Below, piece after piece: positions 62,035 to 64,000 of a stretch of 64,000 bases of DNA. Below the pieces are notes generated by a model. That model was not told where the DNA came from. It made no database searches and saw nothing but the letters and a program-made list of their open reading frames with translations. Source of the stretch: Embiotoca jacksoni (taxonomy: Eukaryota > Chordata > Actinopteri > Embiotocidae); assembly GCA_022577435.1 (NCBI GenBank), contig JAKOON010000056.1, positions 1,597,915 to 1,661,914 on the forward strand, given 5' to 3'. Position numbers and translations under genes: made by a program. Within the stretch, counting starts at the first letter, position 1, and each line of letters begins with the position of its first letter.

Positions 62035-62618
62035 AAACAATATTCAGTCCATTTTATCTGCAGCCGACAGCATTAAGACTGAAAACAAGAGGAAACTGTT
62101 TGCTTAGCTTCACATAAAGACTTTTAACCACCAACTGTTTATAAAAGAGTTCGTAGCTTCAGGTCTGTAAAATGGTTCTGATCCAGAAGTGTCTTCAGCT
62201 GCAATACCAGCGAGTGCCACTAGAGGTCGGCTCCAAAAAGCCTCCGGCTCCATAGACTCCCATTCAACTTCTCTCATCAAATCCAAAGTGAATAAAATGT
62301 GTCCATCAGTTATCTCGGTGTTGTTAGCTAAAGTCACTCCTTCTTATTAGTTTTCTGGAGGTCCATCTGAAAATAATCCCTCATTCATTAGAAAAGAAGA
62401 TTCAAGAACACCTGTTTTTGGGGGCGTGTCTGTTTGATTGACAGGTAACAGCTATCAGGACGTCTCAGCTGGTTCATAGAGGTCGATCTGAGTCTAAAAC
62501 TAAAGGTTTTGTTTCTCGTCTTACTGACAGCAGTGAGGATTAAAGCGAACAGAACATGATAGAACGAGAAAGAACCTGGAGTCGGGTCGGTGTCAGCGCT
62601 CCTCCGTTGTGCTGCCAT
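61087..62618 (-). CDS. snx20: Sorting nexin-20
   Basis: Exons on the minus strand: 62576-62618 (tentative first), 61849-61991 and 61087-61758. Phases agree and give 285 residues (human 316). The tentative start MAAQRRSADTDPTP joins to DDLPSCSSLTTKELQQ. The PX domain (about residues 38-155) has VRLLFEI, the phosphoinositide-binding RRYSDF and LPRKLLTGNF, and ERRRALQDYLARLYA. The C-terminal PXB/TPR-like helical region includes LLRAGQFRPALEQL, LAVCHRDLDEPEQAF and SLKELLIREFI. Known role: endosomal PX protein that binds PI3P and sorts PSGL-1 (SLIC-1) in leukocytes. SNX21 is the alternative, but TTKELQQ.W, RCVR and LRAGQ fit SNX20. The first exon is the weak part: its donor 'gttctt' is non-consensus. 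Confidence 0.85.
61994..62032 (+). repeat. (CA)n beside the snx20 exon 2 acceptor
   Basis: In snx20 sense this is a TG run ending directly in the acceptor ('gtgtgtag'). Confidence 0.95.
62122..62448 (-). repeat. Interspersed repeat, copy 2 of an inverted pair
   Basis: Reverse-complement partner of 60711-61020, lying in snx20 intron 1. The two copies face each other across 1.1 kb that holds both main snx20 coding exons. Confidence 0.85.
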
Positions 62619-62639
62619 CAGATTCAAACAGCTGACAGA

Positions 62640-64000
62640 ACTCAGACCCGCTTCACTGCTCAGATGATCTGCTGCATCTCCACTCGGGGTAGTCCAGCTG
62701 GGTCCAGCTGTGTCCTCATTATGTTGGACTTCTGGTCCAGTTCTGGTGATAAAAAAATGGAAGAAAAAGACTGGAGCGTGTTTCCTGAAACACTCAAAAC
62801 AACATGTAACATGTCAGACAGCAGGAAGTTCCTGCCAGTCAGTGAGAGGAAGTGAAACCAAGCACCATTGTGGTAAAAAAAAACTTTAGCCAGTGTGAAA
62901 TGTGAGAGGCGCTTGATTTATACGCCTGTAGCAGCAGGCAGGTGGTGTTTCAGTGACAGTTCAGGGTTCTGCGGGAGGTAGTGTACATGCTGAGGATCAA
63001 CGATCCAGTGACGACGACGTGCAGTTCCTCGCCGCTCCACCAGGAGGAGCTTCAGGCTCCTAAACACACACACAGCAGAGAGGATGCAAGGTCAAAGGTC
63101 ACAGTGGAAGCAGCTATTCTTTAAGAAAAATTATGTTTGTACGTTAGACTTTGGGTTCCACTATGGGTTCCAGGATCCATCTGGATATAAAATCAACGAT
63201 AAGAACAATAAACTTTATATACATTAAACAACGTGAGTGATAAAGAAATATTACAAGTTAAACACAGAAGACATTTATTTTGAGGAAGCTCAGATCATCA
63301 GAGGGACACAAACAGTCAGGTTTAATAAATCCTGGTGCCTTTCAGGTGTTTACTCTGATCAGAAACTAATTTCTTACAGTTCATAGATCTGTTTCTATAA
63401 AATAAATAATAAAAGATGTTTGTTTACATGAAGACTGATGTTTTTTATTGTCACTTCAGCTTGGATTCGTATTTTATTGGAGCTGTTGTGATGATTTATA
63501 AAAAGGACAATAAAGTTTTCAGAATTGTTTTAAATGAAGTCATGACGACAATAAAGGATTAACGTGTGTTTCTTCCTCTTTGGAGCTCGATATGAGGAGA
63601 GGTGCTTTTACACCTTGTGTCCTGTGAGGGGCGCTGTGCTCTCATCTGGACTGTGTGTGTGTGCGATGACGCAGGCAGGCTGTTCACTCCCCACTGTGTT
63701 TTTTTTTGTGGCGATTCAGCAGAATAATAAGGTGATTATATTTTTAATTAAATGTCTTTATAAGGCCACAGCACGCTGAGGTCTCTCCGAAGACAGGAGT
63801 GAAGGTTTGACCTTTGAACTCTGCCAGACAAACACCATAAAATGCTGTGTTTTATGACTTGACGTTTGAACCGGCACTCAAAACATTCCAGCAGACAATC
63901 TATCAGCAAGTTTATCACCGAGCGTTCCCACGAGAGCCGTCCTCATATCGGATCCATCTATTCCACTCGGTGACAGGTGTGTGTGTGGGGGGGGGTGGGG
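62640..64000. other. snx20 upstream and right edge, no gene assigned
   Basis: Mostly AT-rich. A minus-strand frame at about 62929-63058 with an acceptor-like 'gtttag' and a plus-strand frame at about 63845-63978 ending 'gacag' are both too weak to call. A G-rich/TG tract closes the window. Confidence 0.45.

Noticed and set aside
61087..62618. SNX21 instead of SNX20
   Set aside because: The LTTKELQQ start, RCVR and LRAGQ motifs fit SNX20 better.
62929..63058. Possible minus-strand exon (LKLLLVERRG...; NPELSLKHH)
   Set aside because: It has an acceptor-like 'gtttag' and about 43 codons, but no recognised family and no partner exon.
63845..63978. Possible plus-strand exon ending 'gacag' before TG repeats
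   Set aside because: About 45 codons of open frame with a donor-like end, but no domain or neighbouring exon inside the window.

Overview
This window is eukaryotic and almost certainly from a ray-finned, probably percomorph, fish. Eight protein genes can be read, most as short exons with GT-AG introns. The spaces between them hold tRNA-derived SINEs, foldback repeats, very dense CA/TG microsatellites and one 16-kb satellite. All gene calls come from reading exon translations and splice phases by eye against remembered family features; no database search was run. The exon sums keep frame in every gene except lsm14a, which carries one apparent one-base frameshift.

Layout: 290-2620 is repeat-rich (two repeat blocks in opposite orientation, a SINE, a short repeat fragment). 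An apolipoprotein L-like gene (+) ends in SINE-derived sequence at 3712. kctd15 (+, 5154-10275) converges on taf4 (-, 11280-17449). taf4 shares a 0.9-kb divergent upstream region with lsm14a (+, 18390-23302). After 3.5 kb of UTR and repeats comes a complete 18-exon gpi (+, 27078-35314), then hsd17b2 (+, 35948-38752). The satellite block (39.4-57.4 kb) separates hsd17b2 from mphosph6 (-, 57658-59501). snx20 (-, 61087-62618) follows, bracketed by inverted copies of one interspersed repeat. I see no convincing gene in 62.7-64.0 kb.

The genes do not form one pathway. They are a BTB regulator of neural crest/AP-2 (kctd15), a TFIID scaffold (taf4), a P-body translational repressor (lsm14a), a glycolytic isomerase (gpi), a steroid dehydrogenase (hsd17b2), an exosome cofactor (mphosph6) and an endosomal sorting nexin (snx20). 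Their order is informative: kctd15-lsm14a-gpi matches human 19q13, hsd17b2-mphosph6 matches human 16q23, and SNX20 is on human 16q12. taf4 beside lsm14a recalls the human TAF4-LSM14B pair.

The strongest unusual structures are: (1) the satellite of about 38-bp monomers, each with a 14-bp dyad, arranged in kilobase-scale higher-order blocks; (2) a 1-kb palindrome at its right end made of six alternating tRNA-like Pol III promoter modules, whose tips contain a satellite-like sequence; (3) the SINE-derived tail and poly(A) region of the ApoL-like gene; (4) a 1.3-kb minisatellite in a kctd15 intron in which most units resemble a 3' splice site; and (5) repeated placement of CA/TG tracts directly at splice donors.
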